Assembly (NCBI GenBank): GCA_025965275.1
Contig: JAOPXG010000117.1
Location: forward strand, 1-51,604
Direction: 5' to 3'
Length of the DNA stretch: 51,604 bases
Source: Nocardioides sp.
Lineage (GTDB): Bacteria > Actinomycetota > Actinomycetes > Propionibacteriales > Nocardioidaceae
The translations under genes were made by a program, and so were the position numbers. The notes below the pieces were generated by a model. It searched no databases. It was given only the letters and a program-made list of their open reading frames with translations, and had not been told where the DNA came from. Below are positions 40,895-50,034 of the stretch, in pieces. Position 1 is the first letter of the stretch. Every line of letters begins with the position of its first letter.

Positions 40895-42807
40895 CCGCCA
40901 CTGCTGGGGACACGACCCGCCTGACGACGGCGCAGGCGCTGGTCCGCTGGATGCTGGCCCAGCGGTCGGAACTGATCGACGGCACCGAGGTCCCGCTGTT
41001 CCCGGGCGTCTTCGGCATCTTCGGTCACGGCAACGTGCTCGGGCTCGGCGTCGCCCTGCACGAGGTCCGCGACGAGCTCCCGACCTGGCGCGGGCAGAAC
41101 GAGCAAGGCATGGCCCTCGCTGCAGTGGCCTACGCCCGCGCGACCGATCGTCGCCAGGTCATGGTCGCGACGAGCTCGGTCGGCCCAGGCGCCCTGAACA
41201 TGATCACGGCCGCTGGTGTCGCCCACGCCAACCGACTTCCGATCTTCTTGCTGCCCGGCGACACGTTCACCAGCCGCGCCCCCGACCCGGTGCTCCAGCA
41301 GGTCGAGCACTTCGGGGACCCCACGACCTCGGTCAACGACGCATTCCGGCCGGTGTCGCGCTACTTCGACCGGATCGTGCGGCCAGAGCAGCTCGTCAGC
41401 ACGCTTCCCCAAGTCGCCCGCGTTCTCACGGACCCGGCCGATGCCGGTCCCGTGGTGCTCGCGCTCCCGCAGGACGTGCAGGCAGAGGAGTACGACTTCC
41501 CCACCGCGATGTTCACGAAGCGCGTGCACCGCGTCCCGCGCCCGCGTCCGGATCTGAAGGCGCTGGCAGAGGCAGCCGACATCCTCGGACAGGCCGAACG
41601 GCCCCTGCTCGTCGTGGGCGGCGGCGTTCGCTACTCCGGAGCGGCGACCGAGGCCCTGTCCTTCGCCGAGAAGCACGGCATTCCGGTCGTCGAGACGGTC
41701 GCCGGACGCACGCTGGTCCCCCACGACCACCCGCTCCACGGCGGGCCACTCGGCATCATTGGAGCGACATCGGCCAACACCCTGGCAGCGGAGGCCGACG
41801 TCGTCCTGGCGGTCGGCACCCGGCTGCAGGACTTCACAACCGCATCCTGGACCGTCTTCGACGCCGGGGTCCGGATCGTGACCGTCAACGCGGCGCGGTT
41901 CGACGCGGTCAAGCACGCCGCCCACGCCGTGGTCGGCGATGCACGCGAGACCCTCACCGAGCTGAGCGGGTTGCTGCGCGACTGGAGCATCGGCGGCCAG
42001 TGGGCCGCCCGCGCGCTGACCGTCCGGAACGACTGGGACGCCCACGTAGACGAGCTTCGTCGCGGGACGGCTCCGGACGGAGCGCTCACCTATGCGCAGG
42101 TGGTCGGCGTGGTCAACGACGCGAGCACGCCCGACGACTACGTACTGACTGCTTCGGGCGGCATGCCCGGTGAGCTGCACGGCGGCTGGCGCACCGGGGA
42201 CGTCAAGCCCGACGCCGGTCCGACGTCGGGCGCGACGATGGACCTGGAGTACGGGTTCTCCTGCATGGGCTACGAGGTCGTAGCCCCGTGGGGCGCCGCG
42301 ATGGCCCGACAGGTCACCCACCCCGACGGCCTGGTCACCGGCCTCTTCGGCGACGGCTCGTACCTGATGCTCAACTCCGAGCTCTACTCGGCCGCCTTCG
42401 CCGCGCATCCCTACGTGGCCGTGCTGTGCGACAACGGCGGCTTCGCGGTCATCAACCGGCTCCAGACCAACCAAGGCGCCGCCGGGTTCAACAACCTGCT
42501 GCAGGACTCGCGCGGTCCGGGCGCCGACGGCAGCGTGCACGTGGACTTCGCGGCTCACGCGCGCTCGCTCGGCTGCAGCGTCGAGGACGTCGCCGACGGC
42601 GGCTCGGTGGAGGACCTGCGCGCGGCGTACCTGCGGGCACGGCAGACCGCCAAGGAGACCCGCCGTCCCGCCGTGGTCGTGTGCCGGACGCATCCGACCA
42701 CCTGGACAGAGGCGGGCGCCTGGTGGGAGACCGGAGTGCCCGAGTCGCTCTCGGGCCGAGCGGCGTACGACGAGGCGAAGCCCGGCCAGCTCCGGTGGCT
42801 GGGTTGA
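40891..42807 (+). CDS. iolD: 3D-(3,5/4)-trihydroxycyclohexane-1,2-dione hydrolase
   Basis: 638-residue ThDP enzyme. PYR domain with RGQNEQGMALAAVAYARA (catalytic Glu), central domain with VVGGGVRYSG and PLGIIGATSANTLA, and PP domain with GDGSYLMLNSEL and the Mg-binding Asn in CDNGGFAVINRLQTNQG. It opens the cyclohexane-dione ring to 5-deoxy-glucuronate. Full length, with no missing residues seen. The start ATG 40891 overlaps the iolB stop; GAAGGAG lies upstream. Confidence 0.94.
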   Translation: MTATAGDTTRLTTAQALVRWMLAQRSELIDGTEVPLFPGVFGIFGHGNVLGLGVALHEVRDELPTWRGQNEQGMALAAVAYARATDRRQVMVATSSVGPGALNMITAAGVAHANRLPIFLLPGDTFTSRAPDPVLQQVEHFGDPTTSVNDAFRPVSRYFDRIVRPEQLVSTLPQVARVLTDPADAGPVVLALPQDVQAEEYDFPTAMFTKRVHRVPRPRPDLKALAEAADILGQAERPLLVVGGGVRYSGAATEALSFAEKHGIPVVETVAGRTLVPHDHPLHGGPLGIIGATSANTLAAEADVVLAVGTRLQDFTTASWTVFDAGVRIVTVNAARFDAVKHAAHAVVGDARETLTELSGLLRDWSIGGQWAARALTVRNDWDAHVDELRRGTAPDGALTYAQVVGVVNDASTPDDYVLTASGGMPGELHGGWRTGDVKPDAGPTSGATMDLEYGFSCMGYEVVAPWGAAMARQVTHPDGLVTGLFGDGSYLMLNSELYSAAFAAHPYVAVLCDNGGFAVINRLQTNQGAAGFNNLLQDSRGPGADGSVHVDFAAHARSLGCSVEDVADGGSVEDLRAAYLRARQTAKETRRPAVVVCRTHPTTWTEAGAWWETGVPESLSGRAAYDEAKPGQLRWLG

Positions 42808-43847
42808 GCGAGTCCGGGGACCCGGTCCGGCTCGGTCTGGTCGGCTACGGCACCGGCGGTCAGCACTTCCACGCGCCGTTCATCGACGCCGCTGACGGCA
42901 TCGAGCTGGTCGGCGTCGTCACGCGATCCGCCGAGCGACGTGCGCTGGTCGCTGAGGACTGGCCCGGTGTGCCGACGTACGAGTCCCTCACCGAGATACT
43001 GGCTGCCGGTGTCGACGCCGTCACCATCACGACCCCGCCGGCGACCCGCCGGGACCTGGTGCTCGAGGCGATCGCGGCCGGTGTCCACGTGGTTGCCGAC
43101 AAGCCATTCGCGCCCACGGCGGCGGTCGGCTCCGAGATGGCGGTCGCGGCCGAGTCGGCAGGCGTGCTGCTGAGTGTCTTCCACAACCGCCGCTGGGACT
43201 CCGACGTGCGGACGCTGGCGGGTGTCCTGGAGTCCGGGGAGCTGGGCGACCTGTGGCGGGTGCACTCCCGTTTCGACCTCGACGATCCTGCGACGCTGGA
43301 GGCCGGCCCGACCGGCGGCCTCCTGCGCGATATCGGCAGTCACGTCGTTGATCAGATGGTCTGGCTGCTCGGCCCGGTGCGGGCGGTGACCGCCCACCTG
43401 GACTACGTCAAGCTCCCGGAGGGCCACACCGACGCGGGCTTCGTCCTCGATCTCCACCACACCAGCGGCGTGCTGTCGGTGGTGGAGTCCAGCAAGCTCA
43501 ACCGGCTCGCGGTGCGTGAGCTGCGTGCCTACGGCAGCGGCGGCAGCTATCGGTGGGTGGGCTCCGACGTGCAGGCGCAGGCCATCTTCGCGGGCCGCCG
43601 CCCTGCCGACGACCTCGAGGGTTGGGGGTACGACGACCACCGCGGTCTGTTGGCGACAGATCAAGGCGAGCGTGCTGTCGTGTCGGCGCAGGGTCGGTAC
43701 CACGATTTCTACACACAGTTCGTCGCCGCCGTGAGAGGCGACGGCCCCCAACCTGTCCGGGCATCAGAGGGAATCGCGACACTCGCTGTCCTTGACGCTG
43801 CCCGCGCTAGCGCTGAGATGGGACGCACCGTCGACGTGACCGTCTGA
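42795..43847 (+). CDS. Gfo/Idh/MocA oxidoreductase, last gene of the iol operon
   Basis: 350 residues from GTG 42795, overlapping iolD by 13 bp; TTG 42804, overlapping the stop codon, is an alternative, and neither has a clear RBS. Motifs: GLVGYGTGGQHFHAPFI, ADKPFAP, VFHNRRWDSDVRTL and GGLLRDIGSHVVDQMVWLLG. Asp/His placement differs from IolG, and the FHNRRWD subtype is that of YhhX/scyllo-inositol dehydrogenase-like proteins. It may feed another inositol isomer into the pathway. Confidence 0.83.
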   Translation: MAGLSESGDPVRLGLVGYGTGGQHFHAPFIDAADGIELVGVVTRSAERRALVAEDWPGVPTYESLTEILAAGVDAVTITTPPATRRDLVLEAIAAGVHVVADKPFAPTAAVGSEMAVAAESAGVLLSVFHNRRWDSDVRTLAGVLESGELGDLWRVHSRFDLDDPATLEAGPTGGLLRDIGSHVVDQMVWLLGPVRAVTAHLDYVKLPEGHTDAGFVLDLHHTSGVLSVVESSKLNRLAVRELRAYGSGGSYRWVGSDVQAQAIFAGRRPADDLEGWGYDDHRGLLATDQGERAVVSAQGRYHDFYTQFVAAVRGDGPQPVRASEGIATLAVLDAARASAEMGRTVDVTV

Positions 43848-44216
43848 GCCGCCGCGCGCCAGCGCGAGCGTCTACAGGTGCCCCGCCAGGCGTGTCGTCG
43901 GGTGTCGAGACAGGCAGTCGTACCGCGATGGAAGCGGCGTCGGCCTCGCTCGGCGGTTGGGTCTGCACAAGCGGGCCTTCCGCGTCCGCGGGACGACGGC
44001 GGCGCAGGCAAAGCGGCTCAGAGGGGAATGAGGGCGCTCCAGACGCGGAATCGACGCTGCGGTCAGCACGCATCCCTTCCGCCTGCTAACACGCTGCTGC
44101 TGTCTTACCGAGTTTCTCCTTCATCGGGAATCGTTGACTCTCCACGGTCCTCAGAATCTTCCCCGATCAAGGCATTCTCGCCCCGTTCCACCCCTCCTCT
44201 TCCAGCGGCACGCATG

Positions 44217-44232
44217 CTACGAAGGTTCGTAG
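44217..44232. promoter_or_regulatory. Orphan palindrome CTACGAAGGTTCGTAG
   Basis: Perfect 7-bp arms around GG, of the size bound by TetR-type repressors. No gene starts within 300 bp on either strand, so it may be a relic of a lost regulator/target pair. Confidence 0.35.
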
Positions 44233-44502
44233 ATGGGCCGCCTCGTGGTCGGGCGGCCCACGCGGCATCCCTAGGGGTCCGTTGGTGGTCGACGGACGTC
44301 GGGGAGGCGGTGGTCGGGTGCATGGCGGGGGGAAGTTCTACCGCGGCGCGGCGAAGGCGGCCAGGGCTTACGTCGAGCGCGATCGTTCCCCCGCGCGCGG
44401 ACGACTACTACCTCGGCGAAGGCAGGGGGGCGCTACGCGGCTCGCCGCGACCATGGTGGACCGAGCTCGCGGGGCCGCACAGGCCCGCCGTTCCGTTGCG
44501 CT

Positions 44503-44532
44503 GTGTTGCCCCGTGTTGCCCCCGTGTTGCCC
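44503..44532. repeat. Three GTGTTGCC short repeats
   Basis: GTGTTGCC at 44503, 44513 and 44524, each followed by a C run. Two further copies occur at 16340 and 16351 between convergent genes. Whether the copies are related, or chance in GC-rich DNA, cannot be decided here. Confidence 0.3.
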
Positions 44533-44561
44533 GAGAGCGTTTCGCGCCGAAATGCAGAAGA

Positions 44562-44594
44562 GGCCCCTCCCAGCGTTTCCGCTGGTCAGGGCCC
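44562..44594. terminator. Hairpin after tRNA-Glu
   Basis: Outer stem GGCCC/GGGCC and inner stem CAGCG/CGCTG with a four-base loop (GAAA on the minus strand), interrupted by a 4x4 internal loop, 14 bases beyond the tRNA-Glu 3' end. On the plus side CCTTTTC follows, so it may stop transcription both ways. Confidence 0.6.
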
Positions 44595-44607
44595 CTTTTC
44601 TGACCTG

Positions 44608-44680
44608 TACCCCCGACCGGATTCGAACCGGCGCTACCGCCTTGAGAGGGCGGCGTGCTAGGCCGCTACACAACGGGGGC
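44608..44680 (-). tRNA. tRNA-Glu (anticodon CTC)
   Basis: 73 nt on the minus strand. The acceptor 5' GCCCCCG pairs with 3' CGGGGGT, the discriminator is A and CCA is not encoded. Anticodon stem CCGCC/GGCGG encloses loop CTCTCAA, giving anticodon CTC; the T-loop is GGTTCGAATCC. The 3' end faces the gene-free stretch and the accessory region. Confidence 0.95.
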
Positions 44681-44784
44681 GTGTGCTCTGGAGAGCCCTT
44701 GCGGACCGCTCCCGAACAACCTGCGAAACTCTAGCCGTAGCCGTCGTGACGCACAAAATCGCCGCCTGCTGACGGCGATCTTCG

Positions 44785-44856
44785 CTGGGATACTAGGACT
44801 CGAACCTAGAATAACTGGACCAGAACCAGTCGTGTTGCCAATTACACCATATCCCA
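44785..44856 (-). tRNA. tRNA-Gln (anticodon CTG)
   Basis: 72 nt on the minus strand, beginning TGGGATA and ending TATCCCA plus discriminator G; CCA is not encoded. Anticodon stem ACTGG/CCAGT encloses TTCTGGT, giving anticodon CTG. The T-loop is GGTTCGAGTCC. It lies 104 bp upstream of tRNA-Glu and downstream of the gltX operon, the usual actinobacterial order. Confidence 0.95.
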
Positions 44857-44909
44857 ATGGCCCCCGACTGCGGGGCCAGTTTGGCTCGTCTCCGAGCCGA
44901 GAAGAAACC

Positions 44910-45878
44910 TTACACGCGAGGTCCGGAGGCCACCAAAACGCCTGGTCCCGACGGGGTTTCGGTCGTCGTACGCAGCCGTCGGCGGCGGGCCACCCAGAGC
45001 ACCAGGCCGAGGTAGACCAACGACTGGGTGAGCGTCACCGGGATGGTCCACCAGGTGCCGCCGGAGGGGTTCAGGGTGGACGCGATGTCGGTGTAGGCGA
45101 GGGCCAGGCCGAAGGCCAGCCAGTTGTTGAGCACGTGCATCGCGATGCCCGCCTCGAGACCGCCGGTGAACACGACGAGCAGCCCCGCGACGATGCCGAA
45201 CGCCAACCGGTCGAAGAACACCGGGGCGCTCTGGGCGCCGTGCGCGAGGGCGAAGAGCACGGCCGGGAGCAGGATGGCGGCGCCCCGGGACAGCCGCGGC
45301 CAACGGTCGAAGAGACCGCCGAACGCCTGGGTCAGGTAGCCGCGGAATGCGTACTCCTCCCCCGCTGCCTGCAACGGCGTGAGCAGCACGACGACGATCA
45401 GGAAGTCGCGGATCGTCGACGTGAAGTCGTTGAGGTGCCCGCTCGTCTCGATGCCCTCGCCCTGCGCCGGCACGAGCGCGGAGACGAACAGCGTCGCGAC
45501 CAGGGCCACCATGGACAGCCCGAAGCAGGTCAGCAGCCAGCCCCACCGGATCCTCGGGAACACCGACGCGAGCCAGCGAGGCTTGAGCCCGTGGAAGAGC
45601 CGCGTCACCAGCCACGCGACCGGGATCGCGCTCGCGAGCGCGAGGTTCAGGTAGGCGAGCCCGAGCGGGGTCGGGTCGTCGAGGTCGATCAGCCGCGCCA
45701 TGCTGTCGCCGACCGGTCGCCCGGCGATCGCGAACCCGAGCGCGAACGGCAGCTGGATGAGCACCGGGACGATCACGAGGAAGGCCGCCGCGAGCGCGAC
45801 GATGCCGACCAGCGGCCGCCAGGCACCGGGCCGGCCGCCGCGGTGGATCAGGTGGTACGGCAGCCCCTCCGGCGCCAT
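44910..45878 (-). CDS. CPBP-family intramembrane metalloprotease
   Basis: 322 residues with about eight hydrophobic segments. The Abi/CPBP motif EEYAFRGYLTQAF (EExxxR) is followed by FALAHGAQSAP (metal-binding His) and a third motif MHVLNNWLAFG (HxxxN). Rce1-like proteases act within the membrane on prenylated or peptide substrates. It starts 2 bp from the gltX stop, so it belongs to that operon. Substrate unknown. Confidence 0.87.
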   Translation of the reverse strand: MAPEGLPYHLIHRGGRPGAWRPLVGIVALAAAFLVIVPVLIQLPFALGFAIAGRPVGDSMARLIDLDDPTPLGLAYLNLALASAIPVAWLVTRLFHGLKPRWLASVFPRIRWGWLLTCFGLSMVALVATLFVSALVPAQGEGIETSGHLNDFTSTIRDFLIVVVLLTPLQAAGEEYAFRGYLTQAFGGLFDRWPRLSRGAAILLPAVLFALAHGAQSAPVFFDRLAFGIVAGLLVVFTGGLEAGIAMHVLNNWLAFGLALAYTDIASTLNPSGGTWWTIPVTLTQSLVYLGLVLWVARRRRLRTTTETPSGPGVLVASGPRV

Positions 45879-45879
45879 C

Positions 45880-47358
45880 TCAGCCCAGCGCGCTCTCGAG
45901 CCGGGCGATCGACCGCTCCCGACCGAGCAGCTCCATCGACTCGAACAGCGGCGGCGAGATCCGGCGACCGGTCACGGCCACGCGGACCGGACCGAACGCG
46001 GTGCGCGGCTTGAGGCCCATCCCGTCGACCAGCTCGGCCTGGAGGGCGTCCTGGATCGCGGCCGCCGACCACTGACCGAGCTTGCGGAGCGCGTCGAGAG
46101 CGCGGCCGACGACGGCCCTGCCGTCGTCGTTCAGCAGCTTCTCCGCGTCGGTCGGGTCGACGGCGAACGACGCCTCGTCCACGAAGAGGAAGCCGAGCAT
46201 GTCGACGGACTCGGTGAGCTTGTTGATCCGCTCGGCGACCAGCGGCATCGCCAGCTCGAGCAGCTCGGCGTCGGCGTCGTTCACCGGGTCGGAGACGACC
46301 CCGGCGTCCTTCAGGAAGGGCAGCGCGCGGTGGGTGATCTCCTCCACGGACAGCAGTCGCATGTGGGCCGCGTTGATCGCCTCGGCCTTCTTGATGTCGA
46401 AGCGCGCCGGGTTGGGGTTCACGTCGCCGATCTCGAACGCCTCGACCATCTCCTCCATCGAGAAGACGTCGCGGTCGGCCGCGATCGCCCAGCCGAGCAG
46501 CGCCAGGTAGTTGAGCAGCCCCTCGGGCAGGAAGCCCTGGTCGCGGTAGGCCAGCGCGTGCGCCTCCGGGTCGCGCTTCGAGAGCTTCTTGTTGCCCTCG
46601 CCCATGACGAACGGCAGGTGCCCGAACTCGGGCATGACCTTGCCGATGCCGAGCTCGATCAGCGCGGCGTGCAGCGGGATCTGGCGCGGGGTGCTGGAGA
46701 GGAGGTCCTCGCCGCGCAGCACGTGGGTGATCTCCATCAGCGCGTCGTCGACCGGGTTGACCAGGGTGTAGAGCGGGTCGCCGTTGGCCCGGCACAGCGC
46801 GAAGTCGGGGACGAACCGGGTCTCGAAGGTCACCTCGCCGCGCACCAGGTCCTGCCAGGTGATCGACCCGTCGGGCATCCGGAACCGCACGACCGGCCTG
46901 CGGCCCTCGGCCTCGAAGGCGGCGCGCTGCTCGGCCGAGAGGTCGCGGCAGAACCCGTCGTACCCCATGACCTTGGAGCCGGCGGCCTTGCGGCGCGCGT
47001 CGACCTCCTCGGTGGTGCAGAAGCAGTCATAGGTGTACGACGACGCGGCCAGCTTGGCGAGCGCGTCGGCGTAGAGGTCGCTGCGCTCGCTCTGCTTGTA
47101 CGGCGGGTGGGGGCCGCCGACCTCCGGGCCCTCGTCCCAGTCGAGGCGGAGCCAGCGCATCAGGTCGAGGATCGCCTCGTACGACTCCTGGGTGCTGCGC
47201 TCCTTGTCGGTGTCCTCGATGCGGAAGACGAACGTGCCACCGTGATGGCGGGCGAACGCCCAGTTGAAGAGCGCCGTGCGGACCAGGCCGACGTGCGGGC
47301 TCCCGGTCGGGCTGGGAGCCATGCGTACGCGGACGGGGCCCTCGATCGGCTGGGTCAT
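45880..47358 (-). CDS. gltX: Glutamyl-tRNA synthetase
   Basis: 492 residues, class I synthetase. The HIGH-like motif sits in [50 protein letters not shown] and the KMSKS equivalent KLSKRD are all present. Charges tRNA-Glu (and tRNA-Gln before amidation in actinobacteria), both encoded just downstream. The start ATG 47358 overlaps the FAH gene stop by 4 bp. Confidence 0.96.
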   Translation of the reverse strand: MTQPIEGPVRVRMAPSPTGSPHVGLVRTALFNWAFARHHGGTFVFRIEDTDKERSTQESYEAILDLMRWLRLDWDEGPEVGGPHPPYKQSERSDLYADALAKLAASSYTYDCFCTTEEVDARRKAAGSKVMGYDGFCRDLSAEQRAAFEAEGRRPVVRFRMPDGSITWQDLVRGEVTFETRFVPDFALCRANGDPLYTLVNPVDDALMEITHVLRGEDLLSSTPRQIPLHAALIELGIGKVMPEFGHLPFVMGEGNKKLSKRDPEAHALAYRDQGFLPEGLLNYLALLGWAIAADRDVFSMEEMVEAFEIGDVNPNPARFDIKKAEAINAAHMRLLSVEEITHRALPFLKDAGVVSDPVNDADAELLELAMPLVAERINKLTESVDMLGFLFVDEASFAVDPTDAEKLLNDDGRAVVGRALDALRKLGQWSAAAIQDALQAELVDGMGLKPRTAFGPVRVAVTGRRISPPLFESMELLGRERSIARLESALG

Positions 47359-48164
47359 CGTCGTGCCACCTTGTTCGTCAGAGTGCCGAGGCCGGCGATC
47401 GAGATCTCGACCTCGTCACCGACCTCCATGGGACCGACACCCTCGGGGGTACCGGTGAGGATCACGTCGCCGGGCAGCAGGGTCATCACGCTGCTGACGT
47501 AGGAGATCAGGGTCGGGATGTCGAAGATCAGGTCCTTGGTGGACCCGTCCTGCTTGAGGTCGCCGTTGAGGTGCGTCTGGACGCTGCGACCCAGCGCGAA
47601 GTCGTGCGGGTCGAGGTCCGTCTCGATCCACGGGCCGAGCGGGCAGAACGAGTCGAAGCCCTTCGCGCGCGTGAACTGGACGTCGCTCTTCTGCAGGTCG
47701 CGGGCAGTGACGTCGTTGGCGATCGTGTAGCCGTGGATGACGTCGGTGGCCTGCTCGACGGGTACGTCGCGGCAGATCCGGCCGATCACGACAGCCAGCT
47801 CGCCCTCGAAGTGGAGGTTCTGCGTCTGCGGGGGGTAGTAGATCGGGTCGCCCGGGCCGACCACGCTGGTGTTGGGCTTGAGGAACATCAGCGGCTCGGT
47901 CGGCAGGTCGTGGCCCAGCTCGGCGGCGTGCGCCGCGTAGTTGCGCCCGATGCCGACCACCTTGCTGCGCGGCAGGACCGGCGCGAGCAGGCGCACGTCG
48001 GCGAGCTTGTGCTCCTGTTCGAGCACCTTCACGCCGACGTAGAGCGGGTCGCCGGCCAGGGCCACGACCACGCTCTCCGGGTCGGGCTGCCCGAACTCGT
48101 CGAGCTCTCCGGTGACCACGCCGTAGAGCGGGTCCTCGCCTGTGGTGAACCTTGCGATGCGCAC
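47355..48164 (-). CDS. Fumarylacetoacetate hydrolase (FAH) family protein
   Basis: 269 residues. [40 protein letters not shown] (two metal-binding Glu) and [14 protein letters not shown] (metal-binding Asp) define the FAH C-terminal domain; a ~60-residue N-terminal cap precedes it. Relatives hydrate or decarboxylate 2-oxo acids in aromatic degradation or act on oxaloacetate. Its place directly before gltX is common in actinobacteria and says little about substrate. Confidence 0.9.
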   Translation of the reverse strand: MRIARFTTGEDPLYGVVTGELDEFGQPDPESVVVALAGDPLYVGVKVLEQEHKLADVRLLAPVLPRSKVVGIGRNYAAHAAELGHDLPTEPLMFLKPNTSVVGPGDPIYYPPQTQNLHFEGELAVVIGRICRDVPVEQATDVIHGYTIANDVTARDLQKSDVQFTRAKGFDSFCPLGPWIETDLDPHDFALGRSVQTHLNGDLKQDGSTKDLIFDIPTLISYVSSVMTLLPGDVILTGTPEGVGPMEVGDEVEISIAGLGTLTNKVARR

Positions 48165-48286
48165 CGTGCGAGCCTATCGACCCGTGCGGAGTGGCCGCCT
48201 CCCGGTCACGACCCGGGGTAGTCGCCACCCCGGACGCCGAAGAACTCCTGGAGGGTGGTCACCCCGACGTAGCGGCACGGGCACGG

Positions 48287-48302
48287 GGTGACCTTCGGCC
48301 CT
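48287..48302 (+). promoter_or_regulatory. GGTGACCTTCGGCCCT element
   Basis: An imperfect dyad 35 bp upstream of the small Cys-rich gene; a near copy (GCGTGACCCTCGGCCCT) precedes the deleted copy of that gene at 51406. It resembles the GGGAC-N4-GTCCC type sites of DevR/DosR-like hypoxia or redox regulators, but that link is inference. Confidence 0.35.
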
Positions 48303-48337
48303 CCTGCGGCCGGGGCCCCCGGCCTAGCGTCGGCCTC

Positions 48338-48502
48338 ATGGGGAGCCCGGTGCCGAAGTGCCCGATCCGGCTCGGCGAGCCGTGCTCGCTGTGCGAGCCC
48401 GGCGCGACCGGCCCGGAGGACTGCGCCCTCGTCTGGCTGGTGATGACCGACCCCGAGCTGCGCACCCGGCTCGATGAGTTGCGCCGGACCGGCCGCCGTT
48501 AG
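48338..48502 (+). CDS. Small cysteine-rich protein
   Basis: 54 residues from ATG 48338. Four Cys: KCPIRLGEPCSLCEPG and GPEDCALVWLVMTDPELR, followed by a basic tail. It resembles small actinobacterial proteins of the DUF6767 type, as far as I recall; function unknown. The C-x6-C-x2-C spacing suggests a metal or redox site. It has no good RBS and may be leaderless: CCTAGCGT at 48323-48330 could hold the -10. An internally deleted copy lies at 51433-51498. Confidence 0.65.
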   Translation: MGSPVPKCPIRLGEPCSLCEPGATGPEDCALVWLVMTDPELRTRLDELRRTGRR

Positions 48503-48511
48503 CCTTGGCGG

Positions 48512-49387
48512 ATGGCGTCGACGGTCCTGGCTGAGCCGACCTGGCGGGCCCGGGCGACCGCCCACGAGGCCCGCGTCGACGCGTTCGTCGCGCCCCACCT
48601 GGCCCGTCGCGCCGAGAGCGTGAAGCACCCGGTCCACGACTTCCTCTTCACCTACTACTCCCAGCGGCCCGCCCAGCTGCGGCGCTGGCACCCGGGGTAC
48701 GGCGTCGCGCTCGCCGACGCTCCCGAGTACGACGGCCTCAAGGGCTACGCCGACGGCACGGTCACCGCGTCGTACGTCGAGTCGCAGCGGCAGCTGCTCT
48801 CCGGCCTGCGCAACCTGCTGCGCGCGACGGCGTCGCGGCCGGCGAACTTCGGCTGCTTCGGCCTGCACGAGTGGGCGATGGTCTACAGGCTCTCCGAGGC
48901 CCAGACCCGGCACGCCGACTGGCCGCTGCGGCTCGGGCCGTCGGGCACCGACACCGTCGTCGAGTCGCACCGCATCGCCTGCTCGCACTTCGACGCCTAC
49001 CGCTTCTTCACGCCAGCGGCCGCGCCCCTCAACACGCTCTCCCCCACCAGCGCCGATCGCCCGTCGTACGAGCAGCCGGCCTGTCTCCACGCCGGCATGG
49101 ACCTCTACAAGCACGCCTTCCGGCTGACGCCGATGATCTCCTCAGACCTGGTCGCGGACTGCTTCGAGCTGGCCCGCGACATCCGCGAACTCGACATGCG
49201 CGCCGCGCCGTACGACCTGGCGGACCTGGGCTTCGAGCCGGTCCTGATCGAGACCGCGGCCGGCAAGGCGGAGTACGCCGAGGCGCAGCGGGTCTTCGCC
49301 GAGCGGGGCGCACCCCTGCGGGCCCGCCTGGTCGCGGAGTGCGAGCGGTTGCTCGCGGTGACCGCGACCAGACAGGCCGTGTCCTAG
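48512..49387 (+). CDS. Putative 3-methyladenine DNA glycosylase
   Basis: 291 residues. HPVHDFLFTYYSQRPAQLRRWHPGYG near the N-terminus, FGLHEWAMVYR, FDAYRFFTPAAAPLN and YKHAFRLTPMISSDL match an actinobacterial family usually annotated as 3-methyladenine DNA glycosylase; I know of no direct biochemical proof for it. The protein is rich in His, Trp and Tyr. Starts 9 bp after the small Cys-rich gene, so the two may share a transcript; ends by overlapping the convergent channel gene by 4 bp. Confidence 0.65.
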   Translation: MASTVLAEPTWRARATAHEARVDAFVAPHLARRAESVKHPVHDFLFTYYSQRPAQLRRWHPGYGVALADAPEYDGLKGYADGTVTASYVESQRQLLSGLRNLLRATASRPANFGCFGLHEWAMVYRLSEAQTRHADWPLRLGPSGTDTVVESHRIACSHFDAYRFFTPAAAPLNTLSPTSADRPSYEQPACLHAGMDLYKHAFRLTPMISSDLVADCFELARDIRELDMRAAPYDLADLGFEPVLIETAAGKAEYAEAQRVFAERGAPLRARLVAECERLLAVTATRQAVS

Positions 49388-50001
49388 GCGGCCTGCAGGT
49401 TGGCGCCGGCCGGGGCCGGGCTGGCGGTGCGCAGCGCGACCGGGACCAGCACGACCGCGGTCGCCACGATCGAGGCCAGCACCGCCCAGGTCGGGACGTT
49501 GCCCCACTCGCCCAGGAGGAGCAGGAAGCCCGGGATCGTGCAGGTGGTGAACGACAGGATCAGGGTCAGCCAGCCGGCCACCGCGGTGAACCGGGTCTGC
49601 CCCAGGGCGAGCACGATCCAGAACAGTCCCCACAGCACCGCCCACTGCAGCCAGAGCAGGCCGGTCGGCGCGTCGTCGAAGCGGACGATGTTGGTCACGC
49701 CGAACCCGACGGCCATGATCGCGACCCAGGCGGAGTACCAACCGAGGCCGACGCCCTCGTAGCCGGCGAGGTTGCAGATCCCGACGTACAGGTAGGTGAA
49801 GCCGAACAGGAAGATGCCGGCGGCGCCCAGGATCTCGTCGGGCGTGTCCGCGGTGGCGATCAGGTAGAACGGGATCGCGGTCTGCAGCGCGCCGACGAAC
49901 AGGTTGAAGACGCCCGCGCTCTTGGCGTCGATCTTGCCGAGGAAGAGCAGGCCGTTCACGAACAGCACCGCGCCCACGAAGGTCAGTCCGACCGATGACA
50001 T
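49384..50001 (-). CDS. AmiS/UreI-family channel protein
   Basis: 205 residues with six to seven hydrophobic segments. The opening VGLTFVGAVLFVNGLLFLG, LGAAGIFLFGFTYLYVGICN and GLGWYSAWVAIM match AmiS/UreI proton-gated urea or short-chain amide channels. No amidase or urease is adjacent. It is 33 bp downstream of the flavin monooxygenase gene on the same strand, so the cargo may relate to that enzyme. Confidence 0.87.
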   Translation of the reverse strand: MSSVGLTFVGAVLFVNGLLFLGKIDAKSAGVFNLFVGALQTAIPFYLIATADTPDEILGAAGIFLFGFTYLYVGICNLAGYEGVGLGWYSAWVAIMAVGFGVTNIVRFDDAPTGLLWLQWAVLWGLFWIVLALGQTRFTAVAGWLTLILSFTTCTIPGFLLLLGEWGNVPTWAVLASIVATAVVLVPVALRTASPAPAGANLQAA

Positions 50002-50034
50002 GAGATGTCCTTTCTCTCCGGGATGAGTGCCGGG

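Larger units (their letters stand above)
43848..44557. other. 710-bp gene-free stretch
   Basis: No convincing gene is visible on either strand; the long frames are Arg/Ser-rich shadows without family motifs. The stretch holds a 16-bp palindrome (44217-44232) and three GTGTTGCC repeats (44503-44532). It separates the accessory iol region from the tRNA/gltX core block, and could contain decayed insertion remnants that I cannot identify. Confidence 0.5.

Noticed and set aside
43878-44603. A 241-residue open frame between the iol operon and tRNA-Glu
   Set aside because: Composition is Arg/Pro/Ser-rich, it overlaps the terminator and enters tRNA-adjacent sequence, and no family motif or RBS is present.
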